From Magnetococcales bacterium (GTDB lineage: Bacteria; Pseudomonadota; Magnetococcia; Magnetococcales; UBA8363), in contig JADGCV010000008.1 of the NCBI GenBank assembly GCA_015228815.1, positions 56,463 through 120,462 on the forward strand: a stretch of DNA of 64,000 nucleotides, in the 5' to 3' direction. Numbering within the stretch: the stretch's first letter is position 1; every line of letters starts with the position of its first letter. Both the position numbers and the translations under genes were made by a program. Below the pieces are notes generated by a model that was not told the DNA's origin, made no database searches, and saw nothing but the letters and a program-made list of their open reading frames with translations. Below, piece after piece: positions 34,664 to 44,190 of the stretch.

Positions 34664-37474
34664 TCAGGATACCAGGGCATCGAGGACTTCGATCAGGCGT
34701 GATTTGCGGATCGGTTTGGACAGGTGCAGGTCGCATCCCGCTTCCAGGACCCGTTGGGCATCCTCGCGCATGGCATTGGCGGTCAAGGCAATGATGGGGG
34801 TGTGTCGCAGGCCATTGCCCGCTTCCCATTGGCGGATCATGCGGGTGGCGACATATCCATCCATGATCGGCATCTGGACATCCATGAGAACGGCCCCGAA
34901 GTCACCCTCCTTGAATTTTTTTAAGGCCTGGGCGCCATTGGCGGCGATCTCGACCGAATATCGGGTTCCCTTGAGATAGGCAGTGATGACCATCTGGTTT
35001 TCTTCCGCGTCTTCCGCCAGAAGAATCCGGGAATGAGTGGCGTGGGCCGATAGGGGTTCGACGGTTTCGGAATCGGTCGGTGGAGAACCATCGTCGGCAG
35101 CGGGGGCGATCGTTTCGGTCACGGGATGCAGCGGGATCAGGAAAAAAAACGTGCTGCCCTGTCCCCGTTCACTTTCGACCCAGATTCGCCCTCCCATCGC
35201 CGCGACGAGCTGCCGACAGATCGCCAGACCCAGACCCGTGCCGCCATGGCGCCGGGTCACGGTGTTGTCCTCCTGGGTGAACGGCTGAAAGATGCGCTCC
35301 TGGTTTTCGTCGTTGATTCCCCGACCGGTATCGGAAACGGCAAACAGGATGCGTCCCGAGCGTTCCAGGCGCACTTCCAGTTTGACATGCCCCTTGTCGG
35401 TGAACTTGATGGCATTGCCCAGAAGGTTGAGGAGAATCTGACGCAATCGTTGCGGGTCGCCCTGACACTGGGCGGGTACATTGTTGGCGATCTTGATTTC
35501 CAGGGTCAGGCCCTTGTCCCGCGCCTGAAGGGCGAGAATCTGGAGGGTGTCGTTCAAGAGGGCGGTCAGATGAAAGGGCATCGATTCCAGAATCATTTCG
35601 CCCGCTTCGATTTTCGACAGGTCGAGAATATCGTTGACGAGGGCCAGGAGACTGGCGCTTGCCCGATGGAGTGCCGCGAGAAATTGTTTTTGTTCGGGAG
35701 TCGTGACCGATTCGGTCAACATGTCCCCCATGCCGATGATGGTGTTGAGGGGGGTGCGGATTTCATGACTCATGGTCGCCAGGAAACGACTTTTAGCGTG
35801 GTTGGCCTCCTCGGCCTGGATCCGGGCGCTTCGCAATTCCTGGTCGAGTTGTTTGCGTTCGGTCATGTCCAGACCGATGCCCGTCAGGTAATACGCCCTG
35901 GAAATTTCGATCCGGGTACCCGAGAAGAGATAGGGAATGGTTCGTCCATTCCGGGTCGATAGATGGGCCTCGGTGGTGGCATGACCATGCAGGAAGACCT
36001 CCTCGATGCTGGATGCGATTTTTTCCCGGTCTCCGGCGGCAATGAATTCCAATGCGTGTTTTCCGGAAATTTCCTCTCGTGAATACCCGGTCACCTCCAG
36101 GAAATTTCGGTTGCATCGTACCAGATGCCCCTTCTGATCGAACAGATAGAACAGACCGGAAAGGCTTTCGATGATCGAATCGGAGAAAAGCCGTTCGTTC
36201 AAGACCTGGGTTTCGAATTTTTTTCTCTCCGTGACATCGACAAAGGTGGCCAGGAGGTCTTCACCGAAAGTGGTGCCACCGATTTCGATGGTTTTTACCG
36301 TGCCATTTTTGCAGGTCACGTCGTATTCGATGGGAGAGATGTCTGTCCCCTCCGCCATTGCCTTCCGGACCGCGGCGCTCCAGGAATCGATGACCTGGCG
36401 CCGGTATTGGGGATCGGGATAGGCCCGCGGCCACCAGTCGTTCAGGGTGGGAACGTCGTTCGTGGTGTATCCCAGGAGACGGGAAAATCGTCGATTGGCA
36501 TGAAGGACGATGCCATTCTTGTCCACGTAACCCAGGGGTATGGACATTTCCATGAAAAGTTGCAGAAATTTTTGTTCACTTGCCTTGAGGGCCTGCTGTT
36601 CCCGTTGCAATGCCACCGTTTTTCTCCGGGCCATCAGGTAGAAATGGATGGTCAGGGCGAGTGCCCATGAAAGGAGAAGGCCGAAGATCAGGAGGGCGTG
36701 GTGGACGTTGGGGTAAAGTGAATTGAAGGGATCGTCCGATTGCAGGCGCAGGGTGTGCAGGGCGTTCCACAGGGCCAGGGTTACGGTGGCCGTTCCCAGG
36801 CCGATCGAATTGGGAAACCAGGGGGGGAAGAAGACGCTCCGGTCGGGTTCTTGATACCAGGCCAGGGCGGTCAGTCCGAGGCCGAGGAGGACAAATGCCG
36901 AAGCGGTGTGCAGGGCCATGCGTGTCATGTCGCCCCAGCCATAGGCGGCTTCGAGTTGGAACGGGTAGCCGATCAGGGCCACCGCTCCCAGGGCGATGAC
37001 CACTCCGCCGATGATGCCCACCATGCGGTTGGCCGTATTTTTTGTTTCGTGGAAACCACCGATCAGAAGCGCCGTCGCCGACAGGGCGAAACAAAGGGCG
37101 GCATTGGGGGCCATGCGACCGGGATGGGAGGTTTTCAACAGGATGTAATGCTTCATGAAAAGCTGATCCAGGCCCAGGTCGATCGGGATCAGGTATTCCA
37201 GGAGGGTCAGTCCCGCCAGGATCAGCGCTGCCGTGGCCAGGGTCCGGGAGAGGCCGATCTTTCCGGACAAAAGGGCAAGCAACCCTCCACCCGACAGGAC
37301 AAATCCCAGGGCAGTGTTGTATTGCATCGGGACAAGGTCAGGGTGGACCTGGATCCAGCCGGAATGATGAAAATGCCAACCGGCAAGGACCATCAGGCCA
37401 AGGACGATCACCCCCGAGCCACCAAGAATGGCGATCGTTTTGCCGGCAACTTTGGCCAATGGAGTTGGTTCCAT
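34664..37474 (-). CDS. Membrane hybrid histidine kinase with PAS-PAS-HisKA-HATPase-REC
   Basis: 936 residues. Roughly the first 290 residues form eight to ten membrane helices (a MASE-like sensor). They are followed by two PAS domains (about 300-415 and 430-540), HisKA with TMSHEIRTPLNTII (His near 566), HATPase with NAIKFTDKGHVKLE and GGTGLGLAICRQL, and a receiver with VLMDVQMPIMDGYVATRMIR (Asp near 861). There is no HPt domain, so a separate phosphotransfer protein is needed; the kinase at 17023 carries an HPt. No neighbouring output gene is evident. Ligand unknown. Confidence 0.92.
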   Translation of the reverse strand: MEPTPLAKVAGKTIAILGGSGVIVLGLMVLAGWHFHHSGWIQVHPDLVPMQYNTALGFVLSGGGLLALLSGKIGLSRTLATAALILAGLTLLEYLIPIDLGLDQLFMKHYILLKTSHPGRMAPNAALCFALSATALLIGGFHETKNTANRMVGIIGGVVIALGAVALIGYPFQLEAAYGWGDMTRMALHTASAFVLLGLGLTALAWYQEPDRSVFFPPWFPNSIGLGTATVTLALWNALHTLRLQSDDPFNSLYPNVHHALLIFGLLLSWALALTIHFYLMARRKTVALQREQQALKASEQKFLQLFMEMSIPLGYVDKNGIVLHANRRFSRLLGYTTNDVPTLNDWWPRAYPDPQYRRQVIDSWSAAVRKAMAEGTDISPIEYDVTCKNGTVKTIEIGGTTFGEDLLATFVDVTERKKFETQVLNERLFSDSIIESLSGLFYLFDQKGHLVRCNRNFLEVTGYSREEISGKHALEFIAAGDREKIASSIEEVFLHGHATTEAHLSTRNGRTIPYLFSGTRIEISRAYYLTGIGLDMTERKQLDQELRSARIQAEEANHAKSRFLATMSHEIRTPLNTIIGMGDMLTESVTTPEQKQFLAALHRASASLLALVNDILDLSKIEAGEMILESMPFHLTALLNDTLQILALQARDKGLTLEIKIANNVPAQCQGDPQRLRQILLNLLGNAIKFTDKGHVKLEVRLERSGRILFAVSDTGRGINDENQERIFQPFTQEDNTVTRRHGGTGLGLAICRQLVAAMGGRIWVESERGQGSTFFFLIPLHPVTETIAPAADDGSPPTDSETVEPLSAHATHSRILLAEDAEENQMVITAYLKGTRYSVEIAANGAQALKKFKEGDFGAVLMDVQMPIMDGYVATRMIRQWEAGNGLRHTPIIALTANAMREDAQRVLEAGCDLHLSKPIRKSRLIEVLDALVS

Positions 37475-37648
37475 GGAAACCCTGTCATTCGATCGATGAT
37501 CGATCTACTATAACAGAGGCTGGATGGATTTTCCCGCGTAAACCGTTTTCCGTGTTGGTTTCAGTTTATAAATTTTTTGGTAACTGCCCAGGTATTCCCG
37601 CTCAGGCTTATTGTTGCCAATGGTTACGATTTTCGAGTACACGTGACA

Positions 37649-38281
37649 TCAAACGTTTAGAAGATGGCCGATTATGTTGACCAGGACGGGTCCAAAGGCT
37701 TCCAGGCAGCCATCCTCCGTCTTCTTGTCAAGGTCTTCCCGTAAGATTCCAAGGAGAATGTCGTCGGCAAGCTGCAATTCATCGGGTTTCATCCCTGCCA
37801 CGTAAATTAAAGCGTCTATTGCTATTTTTCGTTTACCACGCAGTTTTCGGCAATTCAGTTTGAGAATGCGAACGGTCTCCTTGGCATTTTCCGTTAAACC
37901 TTTGACATTTCCGGAAATAAAAAACCGAAGATTAGTTTCACATTCTGGATCCAGGGGGGTCAGGGGTAAAGGGTGACGGCCATGCGCCTTTCCGCACTGA
38001 TTCTTGGTCTCGCAGGAGGCGACGATATTGGTGAAATCGAGGGTCCGGTGTGGGGCGGTCGATTGGGGAACAACATGCTCATTGTGGCTGGATTTGTCAT
38101 CAATGAGGTCGCAACAGTAGGCGCAAAGACAGTGTTGTTCAATAAGACAAGTTCCTCTTATCTGTTGGCGCAATTCTTGTCCGGCAGGGGAATTCTCAAG
38201 ATCGGCGTAGGTGGTATTGGGATTATAGCGGATCCATTTTTCCAGTTCGGACGGAGGCGCACCTTTGTGAATCCTTCTCAT
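37649..38281 (-). CDS. ptuB: HNH endonuclease of a Septu-type defence module (PtuB-like)
   Basis: 210 residues, opening MRRIHKGAPPSELEKWIRYN, the start typical of the TIGR02646 family. The HNH core lies at LCAYCCDLIDDKSSHNEHVV followed by the His/Asn region ending CETKNQCGKAHGR, with cysteine pairs for zinc. Its ATG overlaps the TGA of the ATPase gene (ATGA at 38278-38281), so the two are translated together. Septu (PtuA/PtuB) protects against phage, with PtuB the DNA-cutting effector. No retron reverse transcriptase is adjacent, so this is not the retron-linked form. Confidence 0.82.
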   Translation of the reverse strand: MRRIHKGAPPSELEKWIRYNPNTTYADLENSPAGQELRQQIRGTCLIEQHCLCAYCCDLIDDKSSHNEHVVPQSTAPHRTLDFTNIVASCETKNQCGKAHGRHPLPLTPLDPECETNLRFFISGNVKGLTENAKETVRILKLNCRKLRGKRKIAIDALIYVAGMKPDELQLADDILLGILREDLDKKTEDGCLEAFGPVLVNIIGHLLNV

Positions 38282-39603
38282 GAGGTCTCTTCCGTCTGCT
38301 TCCGATGTCGTGCCTGCAACCGACGCAGGAGCAGTCGGGCTTTGGTGACCTCAATGTGGTTCACGGGCAACAGTCTTTTCAGATCGGTCAATAGGTTCTC
38401 TGCTTTTTCTTCATTTCCTTGCTCGATGGTCTCCAACAACCGATCAATTTTTCGTTGAATCTTGGGCGCCCGGATTTCGACATCCATCTCTTGCATCAGA
38501 ACCTGATTGACATCCAGTCCGAAGGTTGGATCGCAGTTCTTGAGTTTGCCATCGGCCAGGACGAAACAACAGGGTTTCCGTTCCTGGCTGATGACGATGG
38601 GGGAGTGGGTCGTCAGTATGAATTGCACATTGGGAAAGGTTTTGACCAAATTGCCCATGATGGTTTGTTGCCATTGGGGGTGAAGATGCAGGTCTACCTC
38701 GTCGATCAAAACGATTCCTTTTCCTGTCAGAGGATTTTTCAGACCCGGATTCATCATGGCCAGACGCCGGGCAATATCTCCGACCAGGGCGAGGAACGAT
38801 TTTTCTCCGTCCGAAAGCTGAACGACATCGAGGGTTTGACCATTCTTGTCGATCATCATCCGCAGGCGTGGACGACGTTGGATGCGCAGGTTGGCGAATC
38901 CGGGGATGAACGAGGTGATGGCGTTTCGGACCGCATCGAGTTGCGGGTCCCCGGATAAAGAAGGCAGACGATTCAATTCATTTTCCAGCCGGTCTTGATG
39001 GCCGTTTCTTGATTGATCGAAAAGATTGGCCTTTGCCTCGTTTTCGCTGTCTTCGCACTCCCGAAACCATTCGAAAAATCGTCGAAAATCGACGCCTTGT
39101 CGCAGGGCATTGTCATATCCGTCGATCTGGTTGAAATGATGACGAACCTTGATTTTAAGCGGAATGTCCAGAACGACACGTGTGACCGGATAGTAGGCGA
39201 TGAGGGGCAGGGACGCCTGTTGTTCATCGGTCGAAAGTGCCTCGCGAAAGATGTCTGCCAATCGGGTGGCGGCGCCGAGCTTGCTTCCCTGGTTTTTTTT
39301 TCCGCCTTTGCGTGTCTTTGCCAGGGACCAGCGGAAGGATTGGTCTTGGTGTTCGACTTCCAGCGTGATCCGTGTTTCCGTTTCGCCGTTGAGAATGTCA
39401 TCATCGCTCGGGGTGCTGCCGCTTCCTTTTTCTCGAAGGATGCGCGCCACCAGCCAACTCAATCCCATGGCAACAGCTTCAAGGATCGAACTTTTTCCCG
39501 ATCCGTTGTTGCCGACGAGAACGACCTGGGAACAATTCACCAGAGAGAGATCCAAATGTTCGAAGCGGCGGAAGCATGCCAAAGAGATGTTGGTCAGTTT
39601 CAT
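38278..39603 (-). CDS. ptuA: AAA/SMC-like ATPase of a Septu-type defence module (PtuA-like)
   Basis: 441 residues from ATG 39603 (MKLTNISLACFRRFEHLDLS); the frame runs further upstream into the neighbouring gene but without family support. Walker A VGNNGSGKSSILEAVAMGL, signature-like QLSDGEKSFLALVGD, Walker B GIVLIDEVDLHLHPQWQQ and the H-loop FILTTHSPIVI are all present. It is an OLD/RecF-like ATPase of the AAA_15/AAA_21 type. In Septu, PtuA senses infection through ATP-controlled assembly with PtuB. The gene starts 22 bases after the SPOR-protein stop and may share its transcript. Confidence 0.85.
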   Translation of the reverse strand: MKLTNISLACFRRFEHLDLSLVNCSQVVLVGNNGSGKSSILEAVAMGLSWLVARILREKGSGSTPSDDDILNGETETRITLEVEHQDQSFRWSLAKTRKGGKKNQGSKLGAATRLADIFREALSTDEQQASLPLIAYYPVTRVVLDIPLKIKVRHHFNQIDGYDNALRQGVDFRRFFEWFRECEDSENEAKANLFDQSRNGHQDRLENELNRLPSLSGDPQLDAVRNAITSFIPGFANLRIQRRPRLRMMIDKNGQTLDVVQLSDGEKSFLALVGDIARRLAMMNPGLKNPLTGKGIVLIDEVDLHLHPQWQQTIMGNLVKTFPNVQFILTTHSPIVISQERKPCCFVLADGKLKNCDPTFGLDVNQVLMQEMDVEIRAPKIQRKIDRLLETIEQGNEEKAENLLTDLKRLLPVNHIEVTKARLLLRRLQARHRKQTEETS

Positions 39604-39625
39604 GAAGTCATCCCGGAAATCCGGA

Positions 39626-40312
39626 TCAATGGGCGACGATTCTTCCCTGAATCTGCAACCGTTCCTGAAGCAGTTTGGCGACCTCGGTGACCTTTTCGTG
39701 GCTTTCGAAGGGACCCGCATGGACCTGTTCCCAGGTCAGCCCCTTGAAGGACATCGGGCGGCGGTAGCCGGGGACGCCGGCGTCGATGATCTGCCGCATC
39801 AGCAGGTCGGCATGGGTGGCATCCATGGAACTGCCGACGTGAAGGCTGAAGCCACGCATCGGCGGCATGCTGGGACCGTTGGGTCCGAGAACCATGCCGT
39901 TGGTGGATGGAGGCAGTGTCCCGAGGGCGGTCGATGGTTGCGACAGTCCCGGCGTCCCGAGGATTGCCGGCGATTGCGGCAAGGCAGGGGCCGTGGCGAC
40001 GGCGGGAAGTGGCGGCATCGGCGGTGGACCCTCGACGATCAGATGCGATGGCTGTTGAATGACCGGGACCGAAGAGGGGATGACCAGGGGAGTATGGGCG
40101 AAATCGCCCGTGGACTGGTAATTGTAGGGCGATTGGGCATAGTTGGGATAATAGATGAACTCTCGAAGTGGTTTGACTTCGGGGGTGGCATCGGTCATCC
40201 CCTTGGGACTGCCGCCATCGGCATGAACGGAGCCTCCCAGAACCAGGAGGATCATCGCCAGGCCCGAAATCAGGGGAGATGTTCCAGGGCGTTTGGCTTT
40301 GGAAAGGTTCAT
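39626..40312 (-). CDS. Exported SPOR-domain protein
   Basis: 228 residues from ATG 40312 (GAAGGGAAACCACC just upstream fits better than for ATG 40336). The signal peptide segment is ISGLAMILLVLGGSVHAD. The middle is Pro/Ser-rich. The C-terminal domain FSLHVGSSMDATHADLLMRQ through RPMSFKGLTWEQVHAGPF is a SPOR fold, which binds septal peptidoglycan lacking stem peptides. It is the last of four genes for exported proteins (42331 to 39626). Confidence 0.8.
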   Translation of the reverse strand: MNLSKAKRPGTSPLISGLAMILLVLGGSVHADGGSPKGMTDATPEVKPLREFIYYPNYAQSPYNYQSTGDFAHTPLVIPSSVPVIQQPSHLIVEGPPPMPPLPAVATAPALPQSPAILGTPGLSQPSTALGTLPPSTNGMVLGPNGPSMPPMRGFSLHVGSSMDATHADLLMRQIIDAGVPGYRRPMSFKGLTWEQVHAGPFESHEKVTEVAKLLQERLQIQGRIVAH

Positions 40313-40407
40313 GGTGGTTTCCCTTCGATTTTTCATGAAGAGGTCGGGGATGCCCTGCCTTCAGGCGCGTTCCCGGCAGGGCCATCCCGATGGAAGTCTT
40401 GATTCCG

Positions 40408-41199
40408 TCAACGGGCGTAGGCGAATGTGTTGGCCGGCATGGAGGTCGTGTAGCCTCCTTGACCCGCCAGGGTCCCCTGTTGCCCGACGATGGTGGTCTG
40501 CGGCGGCAACCCCGCGGTCTGTTGCGCCATCATCCCCGGAGGAATGGACATCGTGGCGCCTTGCTGGGGCAGCATGGCCGATTGTTGCATCATGGGCAGG
40601 CTGCCCCCCTGAAAACCGGCCAGGGAGGGGCTGCCCGCGGACAGTTGCGGCACCTGCATCGACTGTTGCGGCATTTGCATCGGCATGGGTTGCTGCGGCA
40701 TTTGCATCGGCATCGACTGTGGCGGCAATTGCAGCGATTGCTGCGGCATTTGCATTTGCATCGATTGTGGCGGCAGTTGCAACGGTTGCTGCATCATCGG
40801 ACCCGACTGGTAACTGGGCATGTTGAGCGGCGGCAGCGACGGCGCCGAGACCTGATAGGAAATCGGCTGCATCATGGGAATGCGTGGTTGTTCGGGGGCG
40901 GTCGGCGACACCGAGGTGTAGACGGTCGGCTCGTGCAGCGGTGAAAGCGCGGGCATGGCCATCGCTACCGGTTGCGCGATGATCGGCGCCGGCGGGACCG
41001 ACGCCTGGGGGAACACCGGAGCCGGGACCCTTGGCTCGGCGGCATGCATCAGCGAAGAATAGAGGGCAGCACCTCCCAGAACGGTGGCAGTGGCGGCGTC
41101 GGCATGGGCCTTGTGGCCAACGGTCAGGCTGGCGGTCAGCAGGACGGCGCCGGCCAGGAGGGAGATGGACGAGCGACCTTTTACCGAAGATGTAGTCAT
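40408..41199 (-). CDS. Exported Met/Gln/Pro-rich repeat protein
   Basis: 263 residues from ATG 41199, where AAGGA lies six bases upstream; earlier ATGs at 41205 and 41238 are worse placed. The signal peptide is SLLAGAVLLTASLTVGHKAH. A Gly/Ala stretch (ATVLGGAALYSS) is followed by low-complexity Pro/Gln/Met sequence containing repeated QLPPQSMQMQMPQQ-type units (DNA 40656-40800). Methionine-rich envelope proteins can bind Cu(I), but nothing here shows this. I recognise no family. Third gene of the exported-protein cluster. Confidence 0.7.
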   Translation of the reverse strand: MTTSSVKGRSSISLLAGAVLLTASLTVGHKAHADAATATVLGGAALYSSLMHAAEPRVPAPVFPQASVPPAPIIAQPVAMAMPALSPLHEPTVYTSVSPTAPEQPRIPMMQPISYQVSAPSLPPLNMPSYQSGPMMQQPLQLPPQSMQMQMPQQSLQLPPQSMPMQMPQQPMPMQMPQQSMQVPQLSAGSPSLAGFQGGSLPMMQQSAMLPQQGATMSIPPGMMAQQTAGLPPQTTIVGQQGTLAGQGGYTTSMPANTFAYAR

Positions 41200-41234
41200 G
41201 TTCATTCCTTCATGTGAGCGGAAAAACATTGCGT

Positions 41235-41594
41235 TCACTTTCCTCTACCATGGTAGAGCGGTGATCCCGTGGCCTCGGGAGACGCATATCGGGCTGCCAG
41301 TTTCTTCAGTCCGACCCCCATGACCTCCAGAGGGCGGGTGCCGGGAGCTCCCTGCTCCACGACGATGGGCTGATACGGGTCGTTGACCGGTGAAAAATAA
41401 TCCCAGGCCCCCGCCTGCGATGGATTCAAATGCCACCAATAATCGACAGGATGGGCGAACTTCTCGGGATAGGTGTGGACGATGACCTCGTCCTGCTCCT
41501 GATGGGGTACCATCAGCTGTCCCGCGTCGGCTGATTCAAGCCCGGGCAGAAGGCCCATCAGGAGCGTCAGCATCAGTTTCTTTTTTCGACACAT
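41235..41594 (-). CDS. Small exported hypothetical protein
   Basis: 119 residues from ATG 41594 (AAGGAACGGGCC upstream). The signal peptide MCRKKKLMLTLLMGLLPGLE continues SADAG. The mature part has aromatic/Pro motifs (HPVDYWWHLNPSQAGAWDYF) and no cysteines. I recognise no family. The frame would extend to 41639 overlapping the lipoprotein stop by 4 bases, but the ribosome site supports the later start. Second gene of the exported-protein cluster. Confidence 0.65.
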   Translation of the reverse strand: MCRKKKLMLTLLMGLLPGLESADAGQLMVPHQEQDEVIVHTYPEKFAHPVDYWWHLNPSQAGAWDYFSPVNDPYQPIVVEQGAPGTRPLEVMGVGLKKLAARYASPEATGSPLYHGRGK

Positions 41595-41635
41595 GGCCCG
41601 TTCCTTACGCTTGCTTGATGCCCAACCGTTTCCGT

Positions 41636-42331
41636 TCACTTCGGTGGAAGGACATCTTCCGGAGGAATGGTTGGTTGAACCTTGGGTATCGGTGGTGGCG
41701 GCGGCGGTGGTGTCTCCTTGGGTTTGACAGGGGGTGGCGGTTCCGGTGCGGGTGGTGGCGCCGGTGGTGGTGGCACCTGTATCACGGGCGCCGCCAGGAT
41801 CTGCGGCGGCATCACGATGGTTTCCACGAATTCCACCCGTGGCGGATGGACGACGATTTCCGCCTGATTGAACGAAAAACCGGGTTGATTGATGATGACC
41901 GGCGGCGCCGGGATCGGCATCGGCGGATTGCCTACCCAGATCGGCGCCTGGGGGATCACCGCCGAAGGGTGTTGCACGGTAATCGGCGATTGTTGCAATA
42001 TCGTGGCGCCGAAGGGCTGGGACATGGCCATCGAACCGTCCGCCAGAGGTACCATGGTGTTGGCGGGCATCGGCCCCGCCATGCCCGCGACCGCGCCAGG
42101 GGCCATGAAGGGCGGCAGTGCCGGAGCCATGGTTCCAGGTTGCGCGGCCAATCCGCCGTTCAACCGCGCCGGTGGGGTCTTCACCACGACGGCGGCGGGC
42201 ATGTCATAGATGGGAAGGTCCGCCATGGTCGGATCGATGGTATGGCCACACGAGGCCATGGCAGGGGTCACGAGGCCCGCAAGCATGAGACGTTTGCCGC
42301 GTTTACCCAGGTGCCTGAGCAAATCCTTCAT
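41636..42331 (-). CDS. Proline-rich putative lipoprotein
   Basis: 231 residues. GAGGAGATACAG precedes ATG 42331. MKDLLRHLGKRGKRLMLAGL is a basic leader followed by VTPAMASCGH, an acceptable lipobox with Cys at 28. The body is Pro/Ala/Met-rich, and the C-terminal third has Pro runs (PPPPAPPPAPEPPPPVKPKE) as in envelope-spanning linkers. No domain recognised. First gene of the exported-protein cluster, 75 bases after the sigma54 activator gene on the same strand, so read-through is possible. Confidence 0.65.
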   Translation of the reverse strand: MKDLLRHLGKRGKRLMLAGLVTPAMASCGHTIDPTMADLPIYDMPAAVVVKTPPARLNGGLAAQPGTMAPALPPFMAPGAVAGMAGPMPANTMVPLADGSMAMSQPFGATILQQSPITVQHPSAVIPQAPIWVGNPPMPIPAPPVIINQPGFSFNQAEIVVHPPRVEFVETIVMPPQILAAPVIQVPPPPAPPPAPEPPPPVKPKETPPPPPPPIPKVQPTIPPEDVLPPK

Positions 42332-42406
42332 CTGTATCTCCTCGCCACTTCACGACTGCGGTTGATTCGGGGATATGGCGTATATCGGAATCGGCTGATG
42401 GGGAGA

Positions 42407-44107
42407 TTAGATGATTTTCAAACTTTCAAGCTTGCGATACAGCGTGCTGCGGCTGACGCCAAGGAGTTTTGCCGCTTTGCCCTTGTTGAAACGGACCTGT
42501 TCGAGAATCTTCAATATCCGGGTTCGTTCCGAGTCGCCTCCATCCTCATGGATGAAGGACTGGGTGGTGGGGCTGGTCCCGGCGACGAGGGCGGCGGGGA
42601 GATGGCCCAGGTCGATGATCCGCTCGCGGCAGACCACGAAGGCCCGTTCGATGACATGTTCCAGTTCACGGACATTCCCCGGCCAGGAATAGTTTTGCAG
42701 GACGTTCATCACTTCTTCGGTCACCGAATCGATGGACTTGTTGAACTTGACGCAAAATTTGCGGATGAACTGGTCGGTCAGCAGACTGATGTCATCCACC
42801 CGTTCCCGGAGGGGCGGGAGTTGTATCTCGACGACGTTCAGGCGATAGAAAAGATCTTCCCGGAAGGTCCCGGCGGCGACCCGTTCGGGCAGGTTGCGGT
42901 TGGTGGCGGCGATGATGCGGACATCGACCGGTATCGGATGGGCGTCGCCGACCTTTTCGATGGTCTTCTCCTGGAGAACCCGCAACAGCCGGGTTTGCAT
43001 TCCGGGGCTGATGTCGCCGATCTCGTCGAGAAACAGCGTTCCCTTGTCGGCCATCTGGAAGCGACCGATCTTGTCGCGGAAGGCCCCGGTGAAGGCCCCC
43101 TTGACATGGCCGAAGAGTTCGCTTTCCAGAAGGGTTTCGGTCAGGCCGGCACAGTTGACCTTGATCAGCGGACCCTTGCCCCGCGCCCCCTGGAAATGGA
43201 GCGCTTCTGCCACCAGTTCCTTGCCGGTACCGCTTTCGCCGGTGATCAGGACGGTCGTTTCGACGGCGGCCAGGTCTTCGATGAGGGTGAAGATCCGTCT
43301 CATGGCGACGCTTTGTCCCATCATGCCGTGGAAACGGCTCCGGTCACGGCGACTCTGTTCCATCTGGGCCATGCGGGTGAAATCGAGGATCACCACCACT
43401 GCCCCGGTGAAGGCGCTGCCATCGTCCAAAAGCGGCGAGACCGAGACATGGATGACCTGATTCCGGCCATGGGCATTCTGACAGGTCAATTCCGCCCGTT
43501 CCACCGGACGACGTTCGTCGAAAACACGTTGGACCAGCTCCCGAAGGGCGGCGCAGGGGATGATTTCCAGGAACGAGCGACCGATCATGTCCGAGGACAG
43601 ACCACAGATGCGCAGCGCGGCATCGTTGATTTCCCGAATGGCATGGCGGGCGTCCACCGAAATGATCGCCTCCTGGACGCTGCGGAAGATCGCCTGAAGA
43701 TTTTGTTGAATGGCGTTTCGTTCGTCGCGCAGCGCCTTGTGTTCCAGGGCGCGGCGGACCCGTTCGAGAAGGGTGTTGGGGGCGACCGGTTTGGGAATGT
43801 AGTCGAAGACACCCTGGTGCAGCGCCTCCTGGGCCGTTTCCAGGGTCGGGTTGCCGGTCACCAGAATGACGTAGGCCCCGGCGTCGGTATGGCGCAACCG
43901 CCGCACCAGATCCAGACCGGTGGCGTCACCAAGCATGATGTCGGAGACCACCAGATCGAAGGTGTTTTTCCCGAGCAGATCGCTCGCCGTCGCCATCGAA
44001 TCGGCCTTTTCCACCTCATGGCCCGCCTCACGCAGGACGACCGCGAAAAAATGAAGGATTCCCGGATCATCATCGACACAGAGAATCTTTCCTGGAACCT
44101 TGGGCAT
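42407..44107 (-). CDS. Sigma54-dependent response regulator (REC-PAS-AAA-Fis)
   Basis: 566 residues from ATG 44107; the frame extends to 44212 but the receiver domain begins right after MPKVPGKILCVDDD. The receiver has Asp near 55 (VVSDIMLGDATG). A PAS domain follows (about 125-240), then the sigma54 AAA domain with ITGESGTGKE (about 289) and GAFTGA (about 337), and a C-terminal Fis-type helix-turn-helix (KAAKLLGVSRSTLYRKLESL). No histidine kinase gene is adjacent. The divergent cytochrome operon has a -24/-12 promoter and palindromes that could bind this protein. Confidence 0.92.
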   Translation of the reverse strand: MPKVPGKILCVDDDPGILHFFAVVLREAGHEVEKADSMATASDLLGKNTFDLVVSDIMLGDATGLDLVRRLRHTDAGAYVILVTGNPTLETAQEALHQGVFDYIPKPVAPNTLLERVRRALEHKALRDERNAIQQNLQAIFRSVQEAIISVDARHAIREINDAALRICGLSSDMIGRSFLEIIPCAALRELVQRVFDERRPVERAELTCQNAHGRNQVIHVSVSPLLDDGSAFTGAVVVILDFTRMAQMEQSRRDRSRFHGMMGQSVAMRRIFTLIEDLAAVETTVLITGESGTGKELVAEALHFQGARGKGPLIKVNCAGLTETLLESELFGHVKGAFTGAFRDKIGRFQMADKGTLFLDEIGDISPGMQTRLLRVLQEKTIEKVGDAHPIPVDVRIIAATNRNLPERVAAGTFREDLFYRLNVVEIQLPPLRERVDDISLLTDQFIRKFCVKFNKSIDSVTEEVMNVLQNYSWPGNVRELEHVIERAFVVCRERIIDLGHLPAALVAGTSPTTQSFIHEDGGDSERTRILKILEQVRFNKGKAAKLLGVSRSTLYRKLESLKII

Positions 44108-44190
44108 GGGAATGAATGGCGGGGGGGGGAGGACGATGGATGAAAACGCCGGGCCAGCGCGTGAAACAGAATGCGTCATGGAACAAAATG

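Noticed and set aside
41615..44143. An 842-residue frame antisense to the sigma54 regulator and lipoprotein genes
   Set aside because: It is low-complexity and Arg/His-rich, and it is incompatible with the clear REC, AAA and Fis domains on the opposite strand.
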